This document shows, piece by piece, positions 40,528 to 49,124 of a stretch of DNA of 64,000 bases (positions are counted from its first letter, which is position 1; every line of letters begins with the position of its first letter). The stretch is from CAMDPA01 sp965223035 (lineage in GTDB: Bacteria; Pseudomonadota; Alphaproteobacteria; Rhizobiales; Hyphomicrobiaceae). The position numbers and the translations under genes are program-made. The notes below the pieces were generated by a model. It did not search any database. It was given only the letters and a program-made list of their open reading frames with translations, and was not told the DNA's origin. The DNA lies in the NCBI GenBank assembly GCA_965223035.1, contig OZ244980.1, positions 3,844,001-3,908,000 on the forward strand, given 5' to 3'.

Positions 40528-42318
40528 ATGACCAGGGCGACAATAGAGCCGATCCTAACGGCGGTGTTTGTCGACTACGACAATATCTATCTGTCATTGA
40601 AGAAGCGCAGCGAGGACGCCGCCAAGCGGTTCGCCAAGGATTCGAACGATTGGATCAAGGCGTTGGAAGCCGGTGCACTGATGACACCGACCAACAGTCC
40701 GCCGAGCGATCGCCCCCGACGCATCGTTCTGAACCGTTGTTACGGCAATCCGGTGCCGCGGCGCAATGCGCACGACAACTCGACCGACATGAACTCGTTT
40801 CCGTTCGTGCGCCATCATTTCCTGCGCGCCGGTTTCGAAGTCGTCGATTGCCCGCCGCTGACGGCCCAGCTTAAGAATTCGTCCGATATCCGCATGGTGA
40901 TGGACGTCCGCGATTACCTGATCCATGATACCCGGTTCGAGGAATTCATCATCCTATCGGGTGATGCAGACTTCACGCCGGTGCTGCACCGCCTGCGCGC
41001 CCATGATCGGCGCACGGTGATTTTTGCCAACGACTTCACGGCGGCGCCGTACCGGGCAATCGCCGACGCAGAGATCAAAGAAAGTGATCTGCTGGCAGCC
41101 ATACTGGACGGCAAGATCGCTACCGAGCCGGCTCAGGCCGCGATCACGTCCGAAGCCCCGCAGCAAAACGCCATTGAGCAGACCCGCAAAGAGATCATCG
41201 CCCACGTCGTCGCCGCAGTGCGCTCCGCCGGAGGGCCAGTCCCGATCGAGGCGCTCGCCGAGCGGACCACGCGGGCGATCGGTCACGACCGTACGGTGGC
41301 CAGCGGTTGGGCCGGTGTCGGCAGCTTCCTGGAGTTGCTGAAGCGCTACCTGCCGTCGGATATCAGGCTGTCCGATCAGCCGCCGTATCAAGCCTTCGAG
41401 ATCGGACGCATGATCCAAAATCAGCCGCAGCCGGCGCTAGAGGTCAATCCGATCAGCCGGCCTGAACCAGCGTTGGCATCGATTTCTCAGCCCACGCCGG
41501 CGTCGGTGCCCACCCCCGCATCGATGAGTGCGCCGCCGATCATCGCCCAGCCGGCTCCAGCCGCCGCCATGACGCAGGCGATCACTCCGCTCCAAGCTAG
41601 CCAGCCCGCGGCCGCCCAAGCCATGCCGCCGCCGGCTTCCCCTGCTGCGGCGGCCCCATTAAGCGGGCAACCGGCGGCCGGGCCAATCATGACACCGACG
41701 ATCGGTGCCAATGCGCTGGCCCCTGAGGCTATCCAGCAACCACCTCCGCGCCAGACCGATTCGGCGATTGCCATTCAACAATCGATCGCGCGGATCCATG
41801 ACGCCTGCCAAGCACCGCCCCTGTCTCCGCCCGATTATCGGGCGCTGTTCGAGATTCTGGCGCGAGAGATCAACGAAGTCGGGCTGCAAGGCAGTCAGAC
41901 CTTCAACAACATTACGCAGCGCGCCACGGATGCTGGCATCGCCGTCACCCGCGATGACATCCGCTTCATCATGGACGTGGTCAGTGAGGCGGATCCCTGG
42001 TTTGAGCAGGGGGCATCGGCCAACCTGTTCGCCGGCCGTTTCCGCAACTTCGTCGTTGCCCGCTGCCGCAGCCAGGGCCTTAACCTGTCGAGCGATGAGC
42101 TGGATCTGATCGAGGCCTGGTTTGCCGGCTCCGGTGAACCGATCGCGTCGCAAGGCACTCGCATGCCGCCGATCTCCGCCCAACAGCATAGAGCCCCGCC
42201 CGCAGCGCCCCAACGCCAAGCGGCGATCGCTGCAAACATCCCCGGTGCAGCGCAGAACCGGGCCATCGAACAGTCCGAGGAATTCCCCAAGATCCTCAGA
42301 ACGCGGCTGCGCAACTAG
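40528..42318 (+). CDS. NYN-domain ribonuclease-like protein with OST-HTH/LOTUS domain
   Basis: A 596-residue protein. Residues 8-190 form a NYN (PIN-like) nuclease domain with the acidic residues expected of an RNase: D16 and D18 in VFVDYDN, SSDIRMVMDVRDYL, and LSGDADFTPVLHRLR. Residues about 215-300 (TRKEIIAHVVAAVRSAGG ... LLKRYLPSDIRL) resemble an OST-HTH/LOTUS RNA-binding domain. A Pro/Ala/Gln-rich linker (about 305-410) leads to a second helical domain (about 425-540) of unknown type. This layout is of the LabA/limkain kind and points to RNA cleavage or RNA quality control; the target is unknown. Its TAG stop is supplied by the CTAG of an A/B hybrid repeat. Confidence 0.82.
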   Translation: MTRATIEPILTAVFVDYDNIYLSLKKRSEDAAKRFAKDSNDWIKALEAGALMTPTNSPPSDRPRRIVLNRCYGNPVPRRNAHDNSTDMNSFPFVRHHFLRAGFEVVDCPPLTAQLKNSSDIRMVMDVRDYLIHDTRFEEFIILSGDADFTPVLHRLRAHDRRTVIFANDFTAAPYRAIADAEIKESDLLAAILDGKIATEPAQAAITSEAPQQNAIEQTRKEIIAHVVAAVRSAGGPVPIEALAERTTRAIGHDRTVASGWAGVGSFLELLKRYLPSDIRLSDQPPYQAFEIGRMIQNQPQPALEVNPISRPEPALASISQPTPASVPTPASMSAPPIIAQPAPAAAMTQAITPLQASQPAAAQAMPPPASPAAAAPLSGQPAAGPIMTPTIGANALAPEAIQQPPPRQTDSAIAIQQSIARIHDACQAPPLSPPDYRALFEILAREINEVGLQGSQTFNNITQRATDAGIAVTRDDIRFIMDVVSEADPWFEQGASANLFAGRFRNFVVARCRSQGLNLSSDELDLIEAWFAGSGEPIASQGTRMPPISAQQHRAPPAAPQRQAAIAANIPGAAQNRAIEQSEEFPKILRTRLRN

Positions 42319-42374
42319 ATCATCGCGCCTTAATCGGGATCGTTCCGATTCCGATTAAAGGCAGGTTGCTCTAG
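42315..42374 (+). repeat. A/B hybrid palindrome at the NYN gene stop
   Basis: The left end is CTAGATCATCGCGCCTTAAT (A type), the centre CGGGATCGTTCCGATTCCG, and the right end GGCAGGTTGCTCTAG (B type). It is 60 bp and nearly identical to the hybrid at 35595-35655. The upstream gene stops at its TAG. Confidence 0.92.
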
Positions 42375-42521
42375 CCCGCTCCCTGCCCAATCACCCAATG
42401 GCATAATGTTGTGAGCGGACGGATGAAGATGCCGGCCGGCACGGCGCTTCCACTAAAGGTGGACATGAACTCAGGTGGACAAGAGCTCAGGCGGACATGA
42501 GCTCAGGCGGACATGATCTGG
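42375..42521 (-). repeat. Module C core fragment and 16-bp tandem array of the C terminus
   Basis: 42375-42420 is the reverse of the module C centre (CACCCAATGGCATAATGTTG). 42458-42521 has four 16-bp copies: GGTGGACATGAACTCA, GGTGGACAAGAGCTCA, GGCGGACATGAGCTCA and GGCGGACATGATCTGG. Each is the reverse of the GATCATGTCCGCC left end of module C. No gene is seen up to 42663. Confidence 0.75.
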
Positions 42522-42663
42522 GCTCGTCGCTTGCACCTTAGGACGCCCATGCGGCTGCGGATCTGGCTAATCGCGCATCGATCGCTCAACATGCAGGCGC
42601 CATCTGGACACGCGGGTCAACGGCCCCGGCACATGCTCTTGGCCGGCGTCGATCCCAAGGCGC

Positions 42664-43362
42664 TCAAGTCCGGCGTTTGAGTTTGCGGCTCAGGTAGTCG
42701 AAATTGACCACCATCTGCTCATGACGCGACAGCTTCTCTCGGAGCAGTTCCACATCCTCCGGCGGAAACTCGGGAGCCGCACCACCGGCAGCCTCGATCA
42801 ACAGCTGAATGCGGCAAGCGTTTTCCAACATGATGGCGACAATGACCGCCTCCTCGATTGAGCTGCCGGCCACCGCCACGCCGTGATTTTTCATCAAACA
42901 AACCTTATGCGGCCCCAACGCACGCGCGACGCCCCGCCCTTGATCCTGGCGGCGAATGAGATCGATGGTGTCGGAGAACAGGCCGATACCGTTCGCGAAC
43001 AGGGCGGCGGGCTGGCTCCAGGCGCGCAGGGGTCGGCCCATGGCCGACACGGCGACCGCATGATCGGGATGACTATGGATCACCGAGGTTACATCGGGCC
43101 GAGCGCGCAGAATTTCCGAGTGAATGAACACCTCGCTGTGTCGCGGCGCGGTGCCTTCAACCTTTTCACCCTCCAAGTTGCAGGTGACGATATTGGCGTG
43201 CGTCATCTCCTCAAAACCGTGACTGTGCGGCTTCATATAAAATCGCTCGGCTTCCCCCGGCACGCGTACCGAGATATGACCTCGCGTCATGTCGTGATGA
43301 CCCTCAGCCTGCAGGATCCGTCCGGCGTCGATCAGCTTTTCCTTGGCCTGTTCTGGCGTCAT
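42664..43362 (-). CDS. Class II aldolase/adducin family protein
   Basis: A 232-residue zinc-dependent aldolase-fold protein, of the L-fuculose-1-phosphate aldolase/L-ribulose-5-phosphate epimerase superfamily. Metal-binding histidines appear in VIHSHPDHAVAVS and in MKNHGVAVAGSS; GHISVRVPGE and PHSHGFEEM form the phosphate/substrate side. The start at 43362 (MTPEQAKEKLID) follows GGGAGTTGGC; the open frame continues upstream into a module C repeat, which I exclude. The sugar or acid substrate cannot be fixed from sequence. Confidence 0.87.
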   Translation of the reverse strand: MTPEQAKEKLIDAGRILQAEGHHDMTRGHISVRVPGEAERFYMKPHSHGFEEMTHANIVTCNLEGEKVEGTAPRHSEVFIHSEILRARPDVTSVIHSHPDHAVAVSAMGRPLRAWSQPAALFANGIGLFSDTIDLIRRQDQGRGVARALGPHKVCLMKNHGVAVAGSSIEEAVIVAIMLENACRIQLLIEAAGGAAPEFPPEDVELLREKLSRHEQMVVNFDYLSRKLKRRT

Positions 43363-43390
43363 GCCAACTCCCGAATAGTCTCTTGTGGTC

Positions 43391-43517
43391 AAGATCATGT
43401 CCGCCTGAGCCAGATCAGCCTTGCTGGCCCGCCTCCACCTGGCCACCGACAACAGCGTGCCATTGGATGGCCGGAACCGGAGCGGACTGGTTCCAGCTCA
43501 CCCTGAAACGCTCTAGG
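43391..43517 (+). repeat. Module C copy upstream of the aldolase
   Basis: Left AAGATCATGTCCGCCTGAG, centre GTGCCATTGGATGGCCGG, right GGTTCCAGCTCACCCTGAAA then CGCTCTAG. It is a full-length copy that defines the C right end. It lies in the divergent aldolase/truA promoter region. Confidence 0.88.
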
Positions 43518-43642
43518 ATCGGATCAGGGCCCATGACAATGCCTGTTTCCGCTCCAGAAATCGAGAGGCGGTGCCTTGGGCCAAGCTCTCGGCCCGTGTC
43601 GCAGCATCGCGAAAGCAACCGTCCAAGCTGTCAGCATTCACC

Positions 43643-44455
43643 ATGCCCCGCTATCGCATCACGATCGAATATGACGGAACGCCGTTTGTCGGATGGCAGT
43701 TCCAGGCCAACGGTGTCAGCGTCTACGAAATCCTGGTTGCGGCGTTGGCCAAGTTCACCGATCCGACGACGGACGTGTACGGCGCGGGACGTACCGATGC
43801 GGGCGTGCATGCGCAAGGCCAAGTCGCCCATTTTGATCTGATCAAGGCATGGGATCCGTTTCGCCTCGCCGCGGCGTTGAACTTTCACCTCAAACCGCAT
43901 CCGATTGCGGTCATCGGGTGTGAGCTTGCGCCGCCCGGATTTCATGCGCGCTTCAGCGCTATCAAACGGCACTACACCTACCGCATTTTAGCGCGGCGCG
44001 CGCCGCCAGCGTTGGACAAAAACCGCGTTTGGTGGGTGCCCGTGCCGCTCGATGCCGAGCGCATGCACAAGGCTGCACAACATCTCGTCGGTCAACACGA
44101 CTTCACCACGTTCCGTGCCGCCGGCTGTCAGGCCACCTCACCGATCAAGACGGTCGAACGGCTCGACGTGGAACGGGTCGGCGACGAGATCCACATCCAC
44201 GCCTCGGCCCGCTCGTTTCTGCACCGGCAAGTGCGGTCGTTAGTGGGCAGCCTGAAGCGCGTGGGCGAAGGCCAATGGCAGGATAGCGACATCGTAACGG
44301 CGCTCGCCGCTTGCGACCGGTCCGCCTGCGGTCCGGTGGCACCGCCGATGGGGCTCTATCTGACGCAGGTGGATTACCCGCCCGACCCTCAGCTCGCAAC
44401 GGCACTGGAGCAACCTGCTTTTCAGCGGAGCCGGAGTGCTTCCGATGAGATGTAG
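43643..44455 (+). CDS. truA: tRNA pseudouridine(38-40) synthase
   Basis: Isomerises uridines 38-40 in the tRNA anticodon arm. The catalytic aspartate is D52 in YGAGRTDAGVHA; MPRYRITIEYDGTPFVGWQ is the family start, so I chose ATG 43643. Other conserved parts are FHARFSAIKRHYTYRI and SFLHRQVRSLVGSL. The normal protein should end near YLTQVDYPPD; the last 15 or so residues (EQPAFQRSRSASDEM) are encoded by a module B fragment, so the tail is repeat-derived. The length is 270 aa. Confidence 0.96.
   Translation: MPRYRITIEYDGTPFVGWQFQANGVSVYEILVAALAKFTDPTTDVYGAGRTDAGVHAQGQVAHFDLIKAWDPFRLAAALNFHLKPHPIAVIGCELAPPGFHARFSAIKRHYTYRILARRAPPALDKNRVWWVPVPLDAERMHKAAQHLVGQHDFTTFRAAGCQATSPIKTVERLDVERVGDEIHIHASARSFLHRQVRSLVGSLKRVGEGQWQDSDIVTALAACDRSACGPVAPPMGLYLTQVDYPPDPQLATALEQPAFQRSRSASDEM
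44408..44452 (+). repeat. Module B fragment forming the truA 3' end
   Basis: GAGCAACCTGCTTTTCAGCG and the degenerate partner TGCTTCCGATGAGATG match the B left arm and part of its right arm (compare 51824 and 63811). It is translated as the TruA C-terminal tail. The following gap 44456-44608 has a G/C-rich palindrome near 44525-44570 but no gene. Confidence 0.7.
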
Positions 44456-44608
44456 AAAGATGGTCTCCATTGCAAGTTACGCTGATCCGGCGGGTTGCAG
44501 GGTTGGCTGCAACCCTCCCGTTGCCCACCCGCCCCCACACTGTTGGGCCATGAGGCGGGCAGGTGGGGCGTAGGCCGGCACGGCCAATCAGCCCACGCCG
44601 GACATCAG

Positions 44609-46258
44609 CTAAACCATCGCCGCAACCTGGGCCGCCGGCAGCGGGGCACGTTTGCGGATCAGATCGGCCGCCTTTTCGGCGATCATAATCACGGGCGCGT
44701 TGATGTTTCCACCCACCAGGTCCGGCATCACCGAGGCATCGACGATGCGCAGCCGTTCAGCACCGATCACATTGAGTTCCGGATCGACCACCGCCATCGG
44801 ATCATCGGCCGGACCCATGCGGCAGGTGCAGGCGGGATGGTGCACGGTGATCCCGGTGAGCTTGATATGCTCATCAAGATCATTGTCGGACCAATTGTTC
44901 GGACCAGGACCGACCTCCTTGGCGATGAACGCTTGCAAAGAAGGGTGGGCGGCGATTTCGCGCACCATATGCAAGCCGCGGCGCAACGCGCGCTGATCCT
45001 TCTCGGCCAGCAGGAAGTTCTGCTTGATGCGCACGTGATCGCGCGGGCTAGCCGAGGTCAACGTCACCTCGCCGGTGCTTTCCGGCCGCAACACGGCGGC
45101 ACGACAGGCAAAACCGTCCTCGTAGGGCGGCTTTAGCGGCGCCATGTAGGGCATCGCGGTCATCGGCGCGGCATTGAACAACAGCTGGATATCCGGCATC
45201 GGCTCGCCGGCATCGCTCTTGAGAAACGCCATCTCGCCGCCGGGCAGGTCGGTAGCAATGCCCTTACCGCGGAGGTAGCAATTGGCGAGCTCCAAGGCGA
45301 TGCGATCAGCACGCATGTGTCGGTGGAACGGACCGGGTTCCTTGCGGACCCATTGAACGTGTGCAGAGATGTGGTCCTGCAGATTCTGGCCAACGCCGGG
45401 CAGCGCCAAGCGGGGGGCGATGCCATGGGACTTGAGTTGGTCCGGCGGTCCGATGCCCGATAACATCAACAGCTGCGGCGTGTTGATCACGCCACCGGCG
45501 AGGATCACCTCACGATCGGCCCGTGCCGATGCCGTTTTGGCGCCCGTCGCATACTCAATGCCGGTTGCGCGTGGGCCCTCCATCACGATTTTGGTGGCCA
45601 GCGCATGGGTTCGCACCGTCAGGTTCGGGCGGCGCAGCGCCGGCTTGAGGTAGCCGACCGCGGTGCTGCAGCGCCGGCCATCTCTGATCGTCGTTTGCCA
45701 GGTGCCGAAGCCCTCTTGCTGGGCCCCGTTGTAATCCTTCGTTGACGGATATCCCGTGGCGCGACCGGCCTGCCCGAAGGCGGTCACCAACGGATCTTGG
45801 AATTTCGACCATCCCGTTGTCAGCGGTCCATCGCCGCCGCGATAGGCGTTGGCGCCGTCCACCCAAGCTTCCTGGCGCCGGAAATAGGGTAGCACGTTTG
45901 CGTAAGACCACTGCGGCGACACCTTTTCTGCCCAGCGTTGGTAATCATCGCGATGGCCCCTCACGTAGGCCATGGCGTTGATCGACGATGAGCCGCCGAT
46001 CACCTTGCCGCGGGCACACTCAAGGCCGCGTCCGCCCATCGTCTCCTCGGGCTCAGCAAAATACATCCAATCGTGCTTGCGATTGAGCAGCAGATGCGGC
46101 CAGCCCAGCGGAATGTGCAGCCAAGGGTCGCGGTCCCAGCCGCCGGCCTCGAGCAACAGGACCTTCGTGTCGACATCCTCCGTCAAGCGCGCGGCAAGTG
46201 TGCAGCCGGCCGAGCCCGCACCGACGATGACGTAATCATATATCTCTGGGCCAGCCAT
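44609..46258 (-). CDS. GMC-family FAD oxidoreductase (choline dehydrogenase-like)
   Basis: A 549-residue flavoprotein alcohol dehydrogenase. The FAD-binding N-terminus is YDYVIVGAGSAGCTLAARL; ARGKVIGGSSSINAMAYVRG and GGVINTPQLLMLSGIGP are the two GMC signatures. The C-terminal active site has VHHPACTCRMG (proton-accepting His) and VGGNINAPVIMIAEKAADLI. Choline, long-chain or polyethylene glycol alcohols are substrates of close relatives, so only the class is certain. It lacks a signal peptide. No betaine aldehyde dehydrogenase gene is near. Confidence 0.92.
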   Translation of the reverse strand: MAGPEIYDYVIVGAGSAGCTLAARLTEDVDTKVLLLEAGGWDRDPWLHIPLGWPHLLLNRKHDWMYFAEPEETMGGRGLECARGKVIGGSSSINAMAYVRGHRDDYQRWAEKVSPQWSYANVLPYFRRQEAWVDGANAYRGGDGPLTTGWSKFQDPLVTAFGQAGRATGYPSTKDYNGAQQEGFGTWQTTIRDGRRCSTAVGYLKPALRRPNLTVRTHALATKIVMEGPRATGIEYATGAKTASARADREVILAGGVINTPQLLMLSGIGPPDQLKSHGIAPRLALPGVGQNLQDHISAHVQWVRKEPGPFHRHMRADRIALELANCYLRGKGIATDLPGGEMAFLKSDAGEPMPDIQLLFNAAPMTAMPYMAPLKPPYEDGFACRAAVLRPESTGEVTLTSASPRDHVRIKQNFLLAEKDQRALRRGLHMVREIAAHPSLQAFIAKEVGPGPNNWSDNDLDEHIKLTGITVHHPACTCRMGPADDPMAVVDPELNVIGAERLRIVDASVMPDLVGGNINAPVIMIAEKAADLIRKRAPLPAAQVAAMV

Positions 46259-46450
46259 CTCCGATCGCCTCCTCTGTCTTGCCGCTAGACTTGGTCGCCG
46301 ATGCGTGCGGACGTCAACGATTTGCGGTCTGTGCAGGGGTCTTATGGTCCGCCACCCTCGGAAACGATGAAACCCACGCCGCTCAAGGTCAAGGTAGGGT
46401 TGCGCGCAGCGCGCGACTTACGCTTGGCTGGCGCCGCCGTGAGCGTTGGC

Positions 46451-46603
46451 TAGAACATCGCGCCTTAAATCGGAACCGCAACGCCAGTTCCAATTGCGCC
46501 GGTTCCGATTTAAGGCGCAAAGATGATCGCCCTTAAGGTGGTGAGCAACTTTCTGCCTTTAATCGGGATCGTTCCGATTCCGATTAAGGGCAGGTTGCTC
46601 TAG
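46451..46603 (+). repeat. A+B composite with enlarged A loop, between GMC and cobS genes
   Basis: The A part starts TAGAACATCGCGCC and ends GGCGCAAAGATGATCG, with an extra ACGCCAGTTCCAATTGCGCC in its loop. The junction CCTTAAGGTGGTGAGCAACT leads to the B part, ending GGGCAGGTTGCTCTAG. The 46259-46637 gap has no gene otherwise. Confidence 0.92.
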
Positions 46604-46637
46604 CTGGCAAGGTGCGTTTGCCTCGGGCCGGCACCGT

Positions 46638-47387
46638 TTAGATCTGCGAGCGCGCGCTGATCCCGGATGAGACGGCCAGCACGATCAACAGCAAGGTTTC
46701 CATCACCTCCACACTGGCGCCCAGGCAATCGCCATTCATGCTATCCACACGTAGCCGCCAATAAAGCGCGATAGCCGGTGCGGCCACCAGCGCTCCGACC
46801 AGCAATAAAGGGGCCAACCAAAGGCTGAGCACGCCCAACACCAGGGCCCACACAACGGTTGCGGCGGCGAACCTGCCCTCGCGCAGTCGCGCACCCAGTC
46901 CGGGCGTTGAGGGCGGCGCCGCCAAGCTCCACGCCAGCGCGCCCCAACGCGCCCAGGCCGGCACCAAGACGAGGGCCGGCACGGCGACGGCGGCGGGCAG
47001 CTGTGCCAGCATGACCAGTTTTGCCATCAGCTGCAGCACGACCGCGATCACACCCAGAGCCCCGACGTGCGGATCCTTCCGCACCTCTTCGAAGCGCTCC
47101 GGCGCGCCATGGCTGGCACCCAGCGCATCGGACACGTCGGCCAACGCATCCAAATGCAGCGCCCCGGTGATCCAGACCCAGGCAACGAGTGCGAAAAGTG
47201 CAGCCGACCACGGACCGATCAGCCCACCAAGCAGGCCGAGGGCCAATACGGTAACGCCGATCACGCCGCCGACCAAAGGGAACCATACCGCGGCATGTCC
47301 CAGGTCACCGGCCGCTGGCGCGGCAACGGACGGCACCGGGATGCGGGTCAAGAACTTAAAGGCGATCAGCAAGCCGCGAAGGGTCAT
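46638..47387 (-). CDS. cobS: Adenosylcobinamide-GDP ribazoletransferase (cobalamin synthase)
   Basis: Membrane enzyme that joins adenosylcobinamide-GDP to alpha-ribazole to finish cobalamin. It is 249 aa with several membrane helices. Family motifs are FLTRIPVPS at the N-terminus, GALHLDALADVSDALGA and VDSMNGDCLGASVEVME at the C-terminus. It lies 51 bp downstream of cobT on the same strand, forming a cobT-cobS unit. I see no cobalamin riboswitch upstream. Confidence 0.95.
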   Translation of the reverse strand: MTLRGLLIAFKFLTRIPVPSVAAPAAGDLGHAAVWFPLVGGVIGVTVLALGLLGGLIGPWSAALFALVAWVWITGALHLDALADVSDALGASHGAPERFEEVRKDPHVGALGVIAVVLQLMAKLVMLAQLPAAVAVPALVLVPAWARWGALAWSLAAPPSTPGLGARLREGRFAAATVVWALVLGVLSLWLAPLLLVGALVAAPAIALYWRLRVDSMNGDCLGASVEVMETLLLIVLAVSSGISARSQI

Positions 47388-47438
47388 GGACGCATGGGCG
47401 CATCAGCAACGATTGCCAGCTCGCCTCCTTATAGCAAA

Positions 47439-48578
47439 TTAGCGTTCAGCTTGAGCCACCTGGGCTTCATCGAATGTGGCCATCCCGGCATGCAGTGCAC
47501 AAGCCAGGCGGACGATCGGCAGCGCCGTGGCGGCACCGGAGCCTTCGCCGAGCCGGAGCGACAGATCGATCAGGGGATCGGCATCGAGCAGGTCGAGCAC
47601 CACGCGGTGGCCCTTCTCCGCCGAGCGATGCGAGAACAGCAACCACGGACGACACGATGGATTGATGTCAACCGCGGCCAATGCCGCGACGGAGACGATG
47701 AAGCCGTCCACCAGCACCGGCAGGCCGGCCTGGCCAGCGGCAATGATGGCGCCGCAGAGGGCGGCGATCTCCAGCCCGCCCACGCAAGACAGAACCTCCA
47801 AGGCCCGCTCGGTGCCGGGCCCGTCGTGCGGCGGATGGTCGGCGGTCAGTCGATGCAACGTCAGTGCGCGCTCGATGATCGCCTGCTTGCGCGCAATACC
47901 GGCCGCGTCGAGCCCGCTGCCAGCCCCGACCACGTCGGCCGTGGCAGATCTGCGCAACGCGGCGACGACGGCGGCCGCGGCGGTGGTGTTGCCGATCCCC
48001 ATATCGCCCAGGATGACGATGTCGGCGCTAGTCCCCGCAAGGCGCATGATGGCGCGGCGGCCGGCGGCCAGGCCGTGAGCGAGATCCGCCGCTGCGATCG
48101 CCCGCTCGCACGACAAATCGTTGGTGCCAAAGCACACCTTGTCGATGATGACGCCTGCGATCGGGTCACGCGCACGTGTGCCCACGTCGATCACCGTCAA
48201 ACTGGCCTGGAGCGTTTGCGCCAGCACCGAGATGGCGGCACCGTTGGCGACAAAATTGCGCAACATCTGAACCGTGACGCTTGACGGATAGGCAGAAACG
48301 CCGCGCTCGGCCACCCCGTGATCAGCGGCGAAAATCACGATCTGGGCGTGTTCGGCGGTCGGCAAAGCGCGCCGCTGCAGACCGGCTAGCCGGATCGCGA
48401 TCTGCTCCAACGCACCGAGCGATCCCGGCGGCTTGGTCAGGGTGGACTGGCGTTGCCGGGCGGCATCGGCGTGCTGGATAGAGGGCGGAGGGCAAACCGC
48501 GTTGAGCCATTCAACGTTCTGCGGGTCAACGTGCATGGGTGGCGTTTTGTCAGATGGCGTAGGCACGGTCGGTTGCAT
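47439..48578 (-). CDS. cobT: Nicotinate-nucleotide-dimethylbenzimidazole phosphoribosyltransferase
   Basis: Makes alpha-ribazole phosphate from dimethylbenzimidazole and nicotinate mononucleotide for the lower loop of cobalamin. Motifs: LTKPPGSLGALEQIA (substrate loop), FAADHGVAERGVSAYP, LGDMGIGNTTAAAAV, and the catalytic glutamate in LRLGEGSGAATALP. I start at ATG 48578 (MQPTVPTPSDK), with AGGAA about 10 nt upstream, giving 379 aa. ATG 48536 would give the more usual 365. The open frame extends much further but is antisense to nuoA there. It is divergent from nuoA. Confidence 0.95.
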   Translation of the reverse strand: MQPTVPTPSDKTPPMHVDPQNVEWLNAVCPPPSIQHADAARQRQSTLTKPPGSLGALEQIAIRLAGLQRRALPTAEHAQIVIFAADHGVAERGVSAYPSSVTVQMLRNFVANGAAISVLAQTLQASLTVIDVGTRARDPIAGVIIDKVCFGTNDLSCERAIAAADLAHGLAAGRRAIMRLAGTSADIVILGDMGIGNTTAAAAVVAALRRSATADVVGAGSGLDAAGIARKQAIIERALTLHRLTADHPPHDGPGTERALEVLSCVGGLEIAALCGAIIAAGQAGLPVLVDGFIVSVAALAAVDINPSCRPWLLFSHRSAEKGHRVVLDLLDADPLIDLSLRLGEGSGAATALPIVRLACALHAGMATFDEAQVAQAER

Positions 48579-48746
48579 GCCATCGATTTCCTGCCGGCGC
48601 AAGACGGTGCCGGTTGACTGCGGGCCGGCCGGCGACCCCACTGCGGCCTTTGGCCCGCCAGCTGTAAAGGCAGCCCTTGGTTGCGCTGCTGGGCCGGGTA
48701 GGCTACCAGCTGACCGTGAGACGCAATTGTGCACGGGACGACGACC

Positions 48747-49124
48747 ATGGGTCAGCAGCTCACGCTCTATCTTGCCGAATATCTGCCACTCGTGGTGTTT
48801 TTGGGCGTTGCGCTGGCGATCGGTCTGGCCCTGTTGATCGCGCCGTTTCTCGTCGCCTACAGCAATCCCGACCCCGAGAAGGTTTCGGCCTACGAGTGCG
48901 GGTTTAGCGCGTTCGACGACGCACGCATGAAGTTCGATGTGCGGTTTTATCTGGTGGCGATCCTGTTCATCATCTTCGACCTTGAAGTGGCGTTTCTTTT
49001 CCCATGGGCGGTGGCGTTCCAGGATGCGGGTCTTTATGGCTTCTGGGCGATGATGATCTTTCTTGGGGTGCTGACCATCGGCTTCATATACGAATGGAGG
49101 AAGGGGGCCCTGGAATGGGATTGA
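48747..49124 (+). CDS. nuoA: NADH-quinone oxidoreductase subunit A
   Basis: Small membrane subunit of respiratory complex I at the quinone-site junction. It is 125 aa with three helices; the family loop KVSAYECGFSAFDDARMKFD carries the conserved cysteine, followed by FYLVAILFIIFDLEVAFLFP. The ATG at 48747 (MGQQLTLYLAEYLP) fits the family; a GTG at 48729 is in frame. It overlaps nuoB by 10 nt. Confidence 0.96.
   Translation: MGQQLTLYLAEYLPLVVFLGVALAIGLALLIAPFLVAYSNPDPEKVSAYECGFSAFDDARMKFDVRFYLVAILFIIFDLEVAFLFPWAVAFQDAGLYGFWAMMIFLGVLTIGFIYEWRKGALEWD

Noticed and set aside
44525..44580. G/C-rich palindrome after truA as another module C copy
   Set aside because: It shares only CCACC/GGTGG-type sequence with C and lacks both C ends; similarity may be chance.
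47067..48284. 405-codon plus-strand frame over cobS/cobT
   Set aside because: Antisense to two clear cobalamin genes; no recognisable motif.
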